Source of the DNA: Streptomyces sp. CG4
GTDB lineage: Bacteria > Actinomycetota > Actinomycetes > Streptomycetales > Streptomycetaceae
Direction: 5' to 3'
DNA length: 64,000 bases
NCBI RefSeq assembly: GCF_041080655.1
Contig: NZ_CP163525.1
Span: 8,804,001 to 8,868,000, forward strand
The notes beneath the pieces are model-generated. The model was not told the origin of the DNA, ran no database searches, and was given only the letters and a program-made list of their open reading frames with translations. The translations under genes were made by a program, and so were the position numbers. Below, piece by piece: positions 57,665 to 64,000 of the stretch. Positions within the stretch are counted from its first letter, which is position 1; every line of letters starts with the position of its first letter.

Positions 57665-58357
57665 ATGCGTGAACGTGTGGTGGCCGCGTGCGACGGGGCT
57701 TCGAAGGGAAACCCGGGACCGGCGGGATGGGCGTGGGTGGTCTCCGACGACGAGCGGACCGCCGCCCGCTGGGAGGCGGGCCCGCTCGGCCGGGCCACCA
57801 ACAACGTCGCCGAACTCACGGCCCTGGAGCGGCTGCTCACGGCCGTCGAGCCGGACGTGCCGCTGGAGATCCGCATGGACTCCCAGTACGCGATGAAGGC
57901 CGTCACCACCTGGCTGCCCGGCTGGAAGCGCAACGGCTGGAAGACCTCCGCCGGCAAACCGGTCGCCAACCAGGACCTGGTCGTGCGCATCGACGAGCTG
58001 CTCGACGGCCGGTCGGTGGAGTTCCGCTACGTCCCGGCGCACCAGGTCGACGGCGATCCGCTGAACGACTTCGCCGACCGTGCCGCCAGCCAGGCCGCCT
58101 CCGTCCAGGAGCCGGCCGGCAGCGCGCTCGGCTCCGCCGAACCGCCGCCGTCGCCCGACACCCCGAAGGCGGCGGCCCCGCGCAAGAACGCGCCGCGCCG
58201 TACCGGCGGTGGAGCGACCTCCCGTACGTCCTCCCGCACCATCAAGGCGAAGTTCCCCGGCCGCTGCCTGTGCGGTCGCTCCTACGCGGCCGGCGAGTCC
58301 ATCGCCAAGAACGCGCAGGGCTGGGGCCACCCGGAGTGCCGCACCGCCGAGGCCTGA
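57665..58357 (+). CDS. Ribonuclease HI with C-terminal zinc-like tail
   Basis: The 230-residue product (234 from the ATG at 57653) starts with an RNase HI domain. The acidic catalytic residues lie in ACDGASKGNPGPAGWAWV, NNVAELTALERLL, RMDSQYAMKAV and DGDPLNDFADRAA. The enzyme cuts RNA in RNA-DNA hybrids. After a Pro-rich linker (about 145-190), the C-terminus FPGRCLCGRSYAAGESIAKN and GWGHPEC has a CxC and a distant Cys, which looks like a small zinc-binding module. That tail is not in standard RNase HI enzymes. Confidence 0.85.
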   Translation: MRERVVAACDGASKGNPGPAGWAWVVSDDERTAARWEAGPLGRATNNVAELTALERLLTAVEPDVPLEIRMDSQYAMKAVTTWLPGWKRNGWKTSAGKPVANQDLVVRIDELLDGRSVEFRYVPAHQVDGDPLNDFADRAASQAASVQEPAGSALGSAEPPPSPDTPKAAAPRKNAPRRTGGGATSRTSSRTIKAKFPGRCLCGRSYAAGESIAKNAQGWGHPECRTAEA

Positions 58358-58397
58358 TCAGCCGGGTCCGGCCGGCTTCAGCCGCCGCCGGACGTCC

Positions 58398-59219
58398 TCA
58401 GCTGTCGAACGTGTAGAACTTCGTGTGGTCCAGCAGATCCGCCGGGCGCACGTCGTTCCACGGCTTCATCGTCTCGTTCAGGTCGACGACGTCCGGCGTG
58501 CCGCCCGCGGGCACATACGCCGCGTCCGGATGCCGCTGCTGCCACGCGGCCCACAGCTTGTCGACGTAGGCGTGGTGCAGCCAGAACACCGGGTCGTTGG
58601 GGGAAGCCCCGGTCGCCATGTGGCCGCCGACCCAGACGTGGACCCGGTTGTGCAGATTGACCCCGCGCCAGCCCTCCAGGTTGTTGCGGAAGCCGTCCGA
58701 GGCGCTGTTGTACGGCGCCATGTCGTACGTCGGTATCGACAGCACCGACTCCACCTCCGCCGGTGTCGGCAGCGCGCGCACGGCCGTGCCGAGCGAGCGG
58801 CGCAGGAAGGTACGGCCGTCGACCCGTATGCTGATCGGCCAGTTGCCCGCCGCGGCGGCGAACGGGCCGTCCATCACCCGGCCGTCCGTGCTGCGCCCGG
58901 TGCCGCCGAGGAAGTCCGGCGCCCACAGCCCGGCCCGCAGCGTGCGGTCGGTGCTCCAGTCCCAGTACGGCAGCGCGACCGAGGAGTCCACCGCTTGCAG
59001 CGCCTGCTCGAAGTCGAGCAGGAATCTGCGGTGCCAGGGCAGGAAGGACGGGGAGCGGTGGCCGGTCCGCTCGCCGGTGTCGGTGTCCGACATGATGAAC
59101 TCGTTGTGCGTGCTGACGAACTCGTCGTAGCGTCCGCTGCGCTTGAGTTCGAGGACGGCATCGACGAATCGCTTCTTCTCGTCGGCGGTCAGCGTGGCCT
59201 GGTTCTTGCGTACGGTCAT
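58398..59219 (-). CDS. melC2: Tyrosinase
   Basis: The 273-residue protein is a binuclear copper monooxygenase. CuA ligands are His38 in FVSTHNEF, then GHRSPSFLPWHRRFL with His54 and His63. CuB ligands include LHNRVHVWVGGH near 190 and DPVFWLHHAYVDKLW near 215. The enzyme oxidises tyrosine to dopaquinone to make melanin and needs MelC1 as a copper chaperone. It has no signal peptide, as in other Streptomyces, where it leaves the cell with MelC1. Its partner lies immediately upstream and is frameshifted here. Confidence 0.95.
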   Translation of the reverse strand: MTVRKNQATLTADEKKRFVDAVLELKRSGRYDEFVSTHNEFIMSDTDTGERTGHRSPSFLPWHRRFLLDFEQALQAVDSSVALPYWDWSTDRTLRAGLWAPDFLGGTGRSTDGRVMDGPFAAAAGNWPISIRVDGRTFLRRSLGTAVRALPTPAEVESVLSIPTYDMAPYNSASDGFRNNLEGWRGVNLHNRVHVWVGGHMATGASPNDPVFWLHHAYVDKLWAAWQQRHPDAAYVPAGGTPDVVDLNETMKPWNDVRPADLLDHTKFYTFDS

Positions 59220-59254
59220 GGTGCGGGATGCTCCGAAAGTCCTTGCGGGGGCGG

Positions 59255-59643
59255 TCAGTTGGCGGGGAAGGGCAGCAGCGCGGCGCCCTGCAGCTCGTCC
59301 ACGGCGGCACGGGCGGCGGCGCGCGGGGTGGTCACCGGGGCGTAGTGGCTGACGATGCTGATCCAGCTGCCGTCGGCGTTGCGCATCACATGCAGTTGCA
59401 CGCCGTCGATCAACACCTCGAATCCGCCGCCGTGTTCGTGGTGGTGGCCGCCGCCGCTCATCGGGCGGCCCTGTATCCGGCGGCCCTTGTAGACCTCGTC
59501 GAAGGTCTCGGGGTGTCCCGGCATCGGCATGGGGTGGTCGTGGCCGGCGGCCGCGCCGCCGGCGCTGTGAGGGTGGCGACGGTGGCCGTCGCGGCGAGGG
59601 CGGCCGTCGCGGCGAGCGCGCGGCGCCGGGTGATGTCGGGCAT
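59255..59643 (-). pseudogene. melC1: Tyrosinase cofactor melC1, apparent one-base frameshift
   Basis: The ATG at 59643 has AGGAGG seven bases upstream and encodes a Tat signal (MPDITRRRALAATAALAATA). After ATLTAPAA the frame is lost near 59565. The next frame gives AAAGHDHPMPMPGHPETFDE and VLIDGVQLHVMRNADGSW, ending LLPFPAN at 59255. Together these match a full MelC1 chaperone of about 130 residues. A missing base in the run CTCACAGCGCCGGCGG is the simplest explanation. It is either a true mutation or a sequencing error, since melC2 looks intact. Confidence 0.75.
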
Positions 59644-60001
59644 ACGGGTCCTCCTGGAGGGCGTTCGGGTGGTGACGACGCATGCCTATCGGGGGCTGAG
59701 GGATGGGAAGAAATCGCCCGGAACCGGTTGGCTGTGATCCGGACAATTGGCTACATGTCGTACAGTTTTGAACCAAGATGATCTTGCTGTGGCTGAGGGG
59801 TGATTCGCCCCGGAACGGGGAATTCCTTGCCGCGCCGGCCCCGATTCCGGCGGTCCTTCTCGTGCGCCGTCCGTCCGAGTGGCCCGGCTCACCACGCCAA
59901 ACTGACGCGATCGGGAGGTCCGGCCGCTGCTACCCTGCGGAGCCGACCGACCGCACTGGGTGATCCTCACCTCCCCCACGCACACCCGAGGAGTCCCGTC
60001 C
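59644..60001. other. 358-base divergent gap between melC1 and lipase
   Basis: The gap holds the promoter of the melC operon on the minus strand and of the lipase on the plus strand, but no clear hexamers. A 13-base palindrome CAAGAT-G-ATCTTG lies at 59774-59786, which could be an operator. Nothing coding is convincing. Confidence 0.45.
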
Positions 60002-60823
60002 ATGACCGTGCCCGACTCGTTCGACCAGACCTCGTCCGGCTACAGCCCCCAACGCGCCTACTGGCTGGCCCGCGCGGCCGATCTCGCCTACAAGGACCGC
60101 GCCGTCATCGAGGACCAGGCCGCGCAATGGGGCTTCGGCCGGGTGCGGCACCACGAGACCCGGTTCACCCCGCCGTTCCCGCTGCAGGACACCCAGGCGT
60201 ACACCATGGCCGGTGACCGGATGATCGTCACCGCGTTCCGCGGCACCGAACCCACTCAGATCAAGGACTGGCTCTCCGACACCACGACTCCGCCCAGCCC
60301 CGGCCCCGGCGGCAACGGATACGTCCACTACGGCTTCGCCGAGGCCCTGCGCTCGGTGTACCCGGAGGTCGCCGACGCCATCGCGGAACTACGCACCGAC
60401 GGCCAGAGCGTGTACTTCACCGGGCACAGCCTGGGCGGCGCCCTCGCGATGCTCGCCGGCGCCCGGATGTATCTGGAGGCCCCGCACCTGGCCGCGGACG
60501 GCGTGTACACCTACGGTCAGCCGCGCACCTGCGACCGGCTGCTCGCCGACGCGTTCCACAAGGGGCTCGGCGGCTGCACGTACCGCTTCGTCAACAACAA
60601 CGACATCGTTCCCCAGCTGCCGCCCGAGCCCGTCTTCACCCATGTCCGGGCGCTGCGCTACTTCGACTCCGAGGGCAAGCTGCACGAGAGCATGCCCATG
60701 TTCTCGGCTCTCGCGGACCGGGCCAAGGGGCTGACCGCCGACGTCTTCGCGCCCGCCTCGGACGGCATCCGCGACCACTTCATGCACAACTATCTGGCCG
60801 CCCTGGAGAAGAACCTCGGCTGA
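60002..60823 (+). CDS. Class 3 lipase-like alpha/beta hydrolase
   Basis: The 273-residue protein has the class 3 lipase pattern. GDRMIVTAFRGTEPTQIKDW forms the oxyanion region and FTGHSLGGALAMLAGARM holds the nucleophilic Ser in GHSLGG. FVNNNDIVPQLPPEP contains the Asp, and a His near the end (IRDHFMHNYLAAL) completes the triad. There is no signal peptide, so it may act in the cytoplasm on lipids or phospholipids. The start at 60002 has GAGGAG upstream. The gene lies before a palindrome-controlled MFS operon. Confidence 0.88.
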   Translation: MTVPDSFDQTSSGYSPQRAYWLARAADLAYKDRAVIEDQAAQWGFGRVRHHETRFTPPFPLQDTQAYTMAGDRMIVTAFRGTEPTQIKDWLSDTTTPPSPGPGGNGYVHYGFAEALRSVYPEVADAIAELRTDGQSVYFTGHSLGGALAMLAGARMYLEAPHLAADGVYTYGQPRTCDRLLADAFHKGLGGCTYRFVNNNDIVPQLPPEPVFTHVRALRYFDSEGKLHESMPMFSALADRAKGLTADVFAPASDGIRDHFMHNYLAALEKNLG

Positions 60824-60850
60824 CGGCTCCATGCCGGCCCGAAAAGCGTT

Positions 60851-60892
60851 GGTGAATGACGATTCACCAGCCAGGGTGAATTGTCATTCACC
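60851..60892 (+). promoter_or_regulatory. 42-bp nested palindromic operator for the MFS-TetR unit
   Basis: GGTGAATGAC (60851-60860) mirrors GTCATTCACC (60883-60892), and between them ATTCACC and GGTGAAT form a second pair around AGCCAG. Only one G/T mismatch lies in the arms. The site has four GTGAAT half-sites, enough for two TetR dimers. It lies 35 bases before the MFS start and the downstream TetR gene is a natural candidate to bind it. Confidence 0.75.
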
Positions 60893-60926
60893 GCGCAGCC
60901 GTGCTGCCCTGCCCGCAGGAGTGCCG

Positions 60927-62414
60927 ATGGACCGGCCCGCCCCGATACCCCGGTCACCGGCCCGCGCGTCGTCCCGGCCGCGGGACCGGCTCACCGTCCC
61001 GGTGCTGGCGTCCGGCGGCATCCTCATGGCGGTCATGCAGACCGTCGTCATCCCCCTGCTGCCGGACCTGCCCCGGCTCACCGGCGCGTCCGCCGCGACC
61101 GTCTCCTGGACGGTCACCGCCACCTTGCTCTCCGGCGCCGTCCTCACTCCGGTGCTCGGCCGGGCCGGCGACATGTACGGCAAGCGCCGGGTGCTCACCT
61201 GCGCGCTCGCGCTGATGACCATCGGCTCGGTGCTGTGCGCCCTGACCTCGGACATCGGCGTGTTCATCGCCGCCCGCGCGCTGCAGGGCGCCGCCGCCTC
61301 CGTCGTACCGCTGTCGATCAGTGTTCTGCGCGACGAACTCCCGCCGGAGCGGCGCGGGTCGGCGGTGGCGCTGATGAGTTCCACCGTCGGCATCGGCGCG
61401 GCCCTCGGGCTGCCGCTCGCCGCGCTGGTCGTGCAGTACGCCGACTGGCACACCATGTTCTGGCTGACCGGCGCCCTGGGCGCGGCGGGCGTCGCGGCGA
61501 CCTGGTGGGCCGTCAAGGAGTCGCCCATGCGCGAGCCCGGCCGCTTCGACGTGCTCGGCGCGCTGGGGCTCGGCACCGGACTGGTCTGCCTGCTGCTGGG
61601 GGTGTCGCAGGGCGGCACCTGGGGCTGGGGGAGCGCACGGGTCCTCGGGCTGTTCCTGGCGGCCGCCGTCGTCCTCGCCCTGTGGTGGTGGCAGCAACTG
61701 CGCGCCGAACGCCCGCTCGTTGACCTGCGGTTGGTCTCCCGGCCGCGGGTGGGCCTGTCGCATGTGGCCGCCCTGCTGGCCGGGTTCGCCTTCTACGCCA
61801 ACTCGCTGGTCACCGCCCAGCTGGTGCAGGCGCCACGGGCCACCGGGTACGGCCTCGACCTGTCCATCGTCGCCACCGGTCTGTGTCTGCTGCCCGGCGG
61901 TGTCACCATGCTGCTGCTCTCGCCGCTGTCGGCCCGCATCTCGGCCGCGCGCGGCCCGCGGATCACGCTCGCGCTGGGCGCCGCCGTCATCGCCTGCGGC
62001 TACGCGGTCCGCATCGCCGACAGCCGCGACCTGTGGATGATCATCCTGGGCGCCACGGTCGTGGCGACCGGTACCACGCTCGCCTACTCGGCGCTGCCGA
62101 CCCTCATCCTGCGGGCCGTCCCGGCCGCGCAGACCGCCTCCGCGAACGGCGTCAATGTGCTGATGCGCACCATCGGTCAGGCCACCTCCAGCGCCGCCGT
62201 CGCCGCGGTCCTCGTGCACCACAGCGGCCCGGTCGGCGGCGCCCCGATCCCCACCCTGCACGGCTATCAGCTCGCCTTCGCGATGGCGGGCGCCGTCGCC
62301 CTCGCGGCTTGCGCGGCCGCCCTGACCATCCCGGGCGACGGCCCCGCGGCCGGCATCCGCCGCGCCGCGGACGCCACCGAGGACACCCGCGACGAGGCGA
62401 TGGAAGGAACGTGA
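60927..62414 (+). CDS. MFS multidrug exporter (DHA2/EmrB-QacA type)
   Basis: The 495-residue protein has about 14 hydrophobic helices. It carries GRAGDMYGKRRVLTCALAL after helix 2, RALQGAAASVVPLSISVLRD as motif C-like sequence, and LGLPLAALVVQYADWHTMFW in helix 5-6. Such pumps expel antibiotics or dyes by proton antiport. AGGAG lies about six bases before the ATG. It is preceded by a nested palindrome, and its stop overlaps or abuts the TetR gene (GTGA at 62411). Expression is therefore probably controlled by that regulator. Confidence 0.9.
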   Translation: MDRPAPIPRSPARASSRPRDRLTVPVLASGGILMAVMQTVVIPLLPDLPRLTGASAATVSWTVTATLLSGAVLTPVLGRAGDMYGKRRVLTCALALMTIGSVLCALTSDIGVFIAARALQGAAASVVPLSISVLRDELPPERRGSAVALMSSTVGIGAALGLPLAALVVQYADWHTMFWLTGALGAAGVAATWWAVKESPMREPGRFDVLGALGLGTGLVCLLLGVSQGGTWGWGSARVLGLFLAAAVVLALWWWQQLRAERPLVDLRLVSRPRVGLSHVAALLAGFAFYANSLVTAQLVQAPRATGYGLDLSIVATGLCLLPGGVTMLLLSPLSARISAARGPRITLALGAAVIACGYAVRIADSRDLWMIILGATVVATGTTLAYSALPTLILRAVPAAQTASANGVNVLMRTIGQATSSAAVAAVLVHHSGPVGGAPIPTLHGYQLAFAMAGAVALAACAAALTIPGDGPAAGIRRAADATEDTRDEAMEGT

Positions 62415-62419
62415 GCACC

Positions 62420-63346
62420 ATGCGCACCCAGCCCGAGCCCAGCACTCCTGAGCCCAGCACCTCCGATCCTGTCGCCTCGGGTTCTGCCGCTTCGGGCTCC
62501 ACCGCTCCGGGCTCTACCGCCCTCTGCTCCACCGGCCCGGGCTCCACCGCTTCCGGCCCTGCGGCTTCGGGTTCTGCTGCTCCACGCTCCACCGCCCCGG
62601 GTTCCATCGCTCCCGGCTCTGCGGCTTCGGGTTCTGCCGCGCCGGACTCCACCGCTTCGGGTTCTGCTGCTCCGGGGTCCACCGCTCCGGGTTCTGCCGC
62701 CCCGGGCTCCACCGCCCCGGGCTCCGCCGGTCCAGGCCCCGTCGCCCAGGGCTCCGTCGTCCTGGGCTCCGCCGCCCCGCGCCCCACCGCCCCGGCACGC
62801 CGTGATGCAGAGGCGACGAAGGCCGCCATCCTCAAGGCCGCCCGCCACCTGCTGGCCCGGCATGCGCACGCCGACATCACGCTCAAGGCGGTCGCCGAAC
62901 GGGCCGGTGTCAGTCCGCCGTTGATCGTGAAGTACTTCGGCAACAAGGACACCCTGTTCGCCCGCGTGATGTCCTTCGACACCGGCGCGGAGGCCCTGCT
63001 GGACGCGCCGCTCGCCGACCTCGGCCGACACATGGCACGGCACGTCGTGGCCGGCCAGCGCGAGCGCGGCGCCGACCCGCTGCTGCGCATCGCCTTCGCC
63101 CCGCTGCACGGCGACCACGGCGACATCCTGCGCGCCAACTTCCGTACCCAGGTGACCGACCGCCTCGCCGCCCGGCTCACCGGCCCCGACGCGGACCTGC
63201 GCGCCGAACTCGCCGTGGCCGCGCTCGTCGGTCTCGGCGTGATGTACGGAATCGCCCGCGGGGCGCGCCTGCGCGAGAGCGACATCGACACCATCGCCGA
63301 CCGCTACGGACCGCTCGTACAGGCCCAGTTGACACCCGAAGGCTGA
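62420..63346 (+). CDS. TetR regulator with N-terminal pentapeptide-repeat extension
   Basis: The 308-residue protein has a normal TetR core from about residue 125: ATKAAILKAARHLLARHAHA, LKAVAERAGVSPPLIVKYFG and NKDTLFARVM, then a ligand-binding helical domain. Before it are about 120 residues, of which 21 consecutive pentapeptides resemble GS(A/T)A(P/S). They are encoded by contiguous 15-bp units from 62477 to 62791. The extension is probably disordered. A GTG at 62411, overlapping the MFS stop, is an alternative start. The gene is coupled to the MFS pump and likely binds the 42-bp palindrome upstream of it. Confidence 0.85.
   Translation: MRTQPEPSTPEPSTSDPVASGSAASGSTAPGSTALCSTGPGSTASGPAASGSAAPRSTAPGSIAPGSAASGSAAPDSTASGSAAPGSTAPGSAAPGSTAPGSAGPGPVAQGSVVLGSAAPRPTAPARRDAEATKAAILKAARHLLARHAHADITLKAVAERAGVSPPLIVKYFGNKDTLFARVMSFDTGAEALLDAPLADLGRHMARHVVAGQRERGADPLLRIAFAPLHGDHGDILRANFRTQVTDRLAARLTGPDADLRAELAVAALVGLGVMYGIARGARLRESDIDTIADRYGPLVQAQLTPEG
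62477..62791 (+). repeat. 21-unit 15-bp tandem repeat inside the TetR gene
   Basis: Twenty-one contiguous 15-base units, many of the form (T/C)CGGG(C/T)TC(T/C)(G/A)CCGC(T/C), run in frame through the TetR N-terminus. They translate into Ser/Gly/Ala/Pro/Thr pentapeptides. Divergence among units is low, so copy number is likely to vary between strains. Confidence 0.9.
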
Positions 63347-63962
63347 GGCGCCCGCCGGTCCGGCTCGCGCCCCCGGCAGCGCAGGAACCGGTCCAGGAAG
63401 GCGTCGCCGAAGACGCGGTGCGGGCCCAGGGAACCGCTCCGGCCCGCGCAGCAACACTCCGCCGTCGGCCGGTACGGCGGTGCCGTGCGTGTCGATCGTC
63501 GGCGCGCTGCCCAGGGCCGGATCGCCCGGCGCGGACTGGCGAGTCCGGCTCCAGGGCCGGCCCGGTCAGATGTGCGGCCGTGTCCACCAGCAGGACGCCG
63601 GTGTCGGCCCGCGTTCCCTCGGCGATCGTCAGTGACCAGCCGTGCGAGCGGTCTCGTGCCCGGACCTGCCTTGCCTGCCGCTCCGCCAGGCACTGTCGAC
63701 CACGGCGAGCACCTGGTCCGGCCCGGTCCGGTCGGCGCACAGGCCCACAGTCCGTCGGCTGTGGTGTCGTCGGCGCCGTTGCGGTACGCCGGGCGGTAGA
63801 GCGTCACCTGCGCCGGGAGGCCCGGCAGTTCGGCTGTGGGCGCCGTCGGGATGGACCGAACCGTCCCCCAGCTAAGGAGAGTTGACCATCGAGGGAGCGA
63901 TCGCCTGGTTGTGCTGAGCGGTCCGGTCCGAAAGTACGCGTGCCGGGTGACAGACTGGCGCC
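63347..63962 (-). other. 616-base region with a decayed, unidentified minus-strand gene
   Basis: On the minus strand fragments such as AELPGLPAQVTLYRPAYRNG, then in another frame WSLTIAEGTRADTGVLLVDT, and finally VFGDAFLDRFLRCRG run consecutively, with stops and frame changes between. They read like parts of one protein but match no family I recognise. Start and catalytic motifs are lacking. A pseudogene is the best reading. The region upstream of 63963 may also serve the gene at the edge. Confidence 0.4.
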
Positions 63963-64000
63963 ATGGACGAACGCGCATTCCGCAGGTCGGGTCAGTGGGC
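63963..64000 (+). CDS. Possible start of a gene running off the window
   Basis: ATG at 63963 begins MDERAFRRSGQW and continues past the edge. It is preceded by GACAGACTGGCGCC, with CAGACT as a possible -10 only a few bases from the ATG, which would make it leaderless. Only 12 codons are present, so identity cannot be judged. Confidence 0.35.
   Translation, partial: MDERAFRRSGQW

Overview
The window is high-GC actinobacterial DNA, almost certainly from a Streptomyces chromosome. Third codon positions are strongly G/C, start codons are often GTG, and the gene set is typical of the genus: a long sortase-anchored chaplin, the melC1-melC2 tyrosinase pair, the 2-methylisoborneol operon with its encapsulin, a SigB/SigF-type sigma factor, exo-beta-glucosaminidase, a streptophobe membrane protein and a DUF6777 protein. 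I saw no tRNA or rRNA gene, intact insertion sequence, CRISPR array or phage module. The mixture looks like accessory or arm-proximal chromosome.

Layout: 1-4.3 kb holds the end of a secreted phospholipase C, a Gfo/Idh/MocA oxidoreductase, a baeRF-like protein and an alpha/beta hydrolase. 4.3-9.7 kb holds asnB with a structured leader, a small secreted protein, a secreted tripeptidyl aminopeptidase and the chaplin. 9.7-14 kb holds a membrane protein/GNAT pair, a nucleoside deaminase ghost, a divergent MFS/MerR pair and another GNAT. 14-21.3 kb is a glycan and amine-uptake block: a secreted protein, a CsxA-type GH2, a ROK repressor and an APC permease, with matching palindromic sites at both flanking promoters. 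21.3-24.5 kb holds a GNAT, a two-repeat secreted protein, an AHSA1 protein, an SPW membrane protein and a LysR ghost.

24.5-27.7 kb is a sulfonate-sulfur locus: a Cys-containing leader peptide, ssuE, an sfnB skeleton and ssuD. 27.7-30.5 kb holds an acyl-CoA dehydrogenase and a YciI/ECF42 sigma pair. A 12-unit, 32-bp degenerate array follows. 31-36.4 kb holds ALDH, AKR, a BlaI/M56 pair, VOC and adenosine deaminase. 36.4-40 kb holds DinB, a carotenoid oxygenase ghost, a divergent LysR/AKR pair and DUF5990.

40.4-45 kb is an apparent signalling operon: an FHA-FHA-ABC exporter, an octapeptide-repeat ORF, an SH3-like protein and a Ser/Thr kinase. A streptophobe protein and a DUF6777 protein follow. 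48-50 kb holds an anti-sigma-type ATPase, a sigma factor and an XRE regulator ending in LAA. 50-52.9 kb holds epoxide hydrolase, VOC and APH genes. 52.9-56.3 kb is the odorant compartment operon: encapsulin shell, 2-methylisoborneol synthase, GPP methyltransferase. 56.8-60.8 kb holds VOC, RNase HI, melC2, a frameshifted melC1 and a lipase. 60.8-63.3 kb is a palindrome-controlled MFS/TetR unit whose TetR carries a pentapeptide-repeat N-terminus. The last 0.6 kb looks like a decayed gene, with a new gene starting at the edge.

Two features recur. Gene ghosts are common: deaminase, LysR, SfnB, carotenoid oxygenase and melC1 are all recognisable but broken. Tandem arrays of 15, 24 and 32 bp also recur, two of them inside open reading frames. 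Database searches could not be run, so names rest on recognised motifs.
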